A DNA stretch of 6,433 bases from Chloroflexota bacterium (GTDB lineage Bacteria > Chloroflexota > Dehalococcoidia > Lucifugimonadales > Lucifugimonadaceae), in contig JAURLM010000089.1 in the NCBI GenBank assembly GCA_030831265.1, positions 1-6,433 of the forward strand. The letters are read 5' to 3'. Below the pieces are notes generated by a model that was not told where the DNA came from, made no database searches, and worked only from the letters and a program-made list of their open reading frames with translations. This document shows positions 6,065-6,433 of this stretch, piece after piece (positions within the stretch are counted from its first letter, which is position 1; each line of letters opens with the position of its first letter). The translations under genes were made by a program, and so were the position numbers.

Positions 6065-6433
6065 TTACTTTCGTAGCGTCAATGCCGCCACAGAGTACGG
6101 CTCGATGCTGTACTGGAAGTCAGCCGACGCTGCTATCTCAACCGGTTCGATCGAACCAAGCAACTCGGTAAATGCCGCCGGGTTTGCGATCTGGACATCC
6201 GTAATGGTGACCCCATTGACCTTTGTGTTGTTGCCAGTGAACGAATCCGGGTTCGCCTGGGATAACGGGTCATCACTTGTCATGACCCATGCATCTCCAG
6301 ACCCCGGCGTGAAGCCTGCAATATGCAGGTTCACGTTCTCCGCTCTGCCCGTCATGTTGACCAATATCAACTTCAGGGTGTCCGGTTCATCCGAGTCCGT
6401 GCTAGCCCACGCCACCACCTGCTGGTCGTAGTA
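6065..6433 (-). CDS. C-terminal domain of a probable glycoside hydrolase (N-terminus outside window)
   Basis: The - strand reads open from the window edge (beginning Y-Y-D-Q-Q-V-V-A-W-A-S) to a TAA at 6065-6067, giving 122 residues. The segment resembles the beta-sandwich that closes many secreted clan-A glycoside hydrolases such as arabinofuranosidases or GH39/GH44-like enzymes. It has A-W-A-S followed by an L-K-L-I-L-V-N strand, alternating strands with Asn/Thr/Gly-rich turns, and a final IEPYSVAALTL strand like the usual 'P-x-S-x-x-x-L-x-L' ending. The catalytic barrel is not in view, so the family and substrate cannot be stated. Converging with the deacetylase at an interval of only 9 bases, it is expressed from its own promoter. 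Its position suggests a role in processing or degrading the polymer made by this locus. Function is inferred from fold-level resemblance and context, so the family call is tentative while the reading frame is secure. Confidence 0.6.
   Translation of the reverse strand, partial: YYDQQVVAWASTDSDEPDTLKLILVNMTGRAENVNLHIAGFTPGSGDAWVMTSDDPLSQANPDSFTGNNTKVNGVTITDVQIANPAAFTELLGSIEPVEIAASADFQYSIEPYSVAALTLRK

Noticed and set aside
6012..6431. 139-codon open frame on the + strand at the right edge
   Set aside because: It overlaps the end of the deacetylase and is antisense to the hydrolase frame, whose translation looks like a true beta-rich domain.
1..6433. CRISPR array, transposase or integrase
   Set aside because: No regularly spaced repeats, recombinase motifs or insertion-sequence ends were seen on either strand.

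Overview
The window is a bacterial exopolysaccharide or capsule locus. Five complete genes, plus a fragment at the left edge, read on the + strand. The 3' end of one convergent gene lies on the - strand at the right edge. GC content is moderate by eye. Starts are often GTG or TTG and several ribosome sites are weak. The chain-length protein and its partner ATPase are separate polypeptides, as in Gram-positive and some deep-branching phyla, whereas in Proteobacteria they are usually fused. This would fit Chloroflexota or another environmental lineage, but that is a weak guess: no rRNA or other marker is present.

Layout. Positions 1-99 hold the end of a response-regulator receiver domain that stops abruptly after its third helix. 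Its stop codon overlaps the start of a WecG/TagA/CpsF-family glycosyltransferase (99-851). A 401-base gene-free stretch (852-1252) follows, unusually rich in inverted repeats. It leads to a co-directional, tightly packed set: a Wzz/CapA-like chain-length protein (1253-2401), a CpsD/CapB-like ATPase (2405-3316), a 50-residue two-helix membrane protein (3321-3473), a Wzy/WaaL-type O-antigen polymerase or ligase (3514-5265) and a CE4 polysaccharide deacetylase (5285-6055). Nine bases further on, a convergent gene (6065-6433, N-terminus outside the window) encodes the C-terminal domain of a likely glycoside hydrolase.

How they may work together (inference): the glycosyltransferase adds a sugar to a lipid-linked intermediate. 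The polymerase or ligase extends or transfers the chain on the outer face of the membrane. The chain-length protein and ATPase set length and drive the machinery. The deacetylase trims acetyl groups from N-acetylated sugars, and the hydrolase may cut or remodel the polymer. The initiating phosphoglycosyltransferase, flippase and any outer-membrane exporter are not here.

The best leads are the truncated receiver fused to the glycosyltransferase start, the structured leader, the small membrane protein, and an ATPase with Arg in place of the Walker A Lys and no tyrosine tail. I see no evidence for a wholly new type of system.
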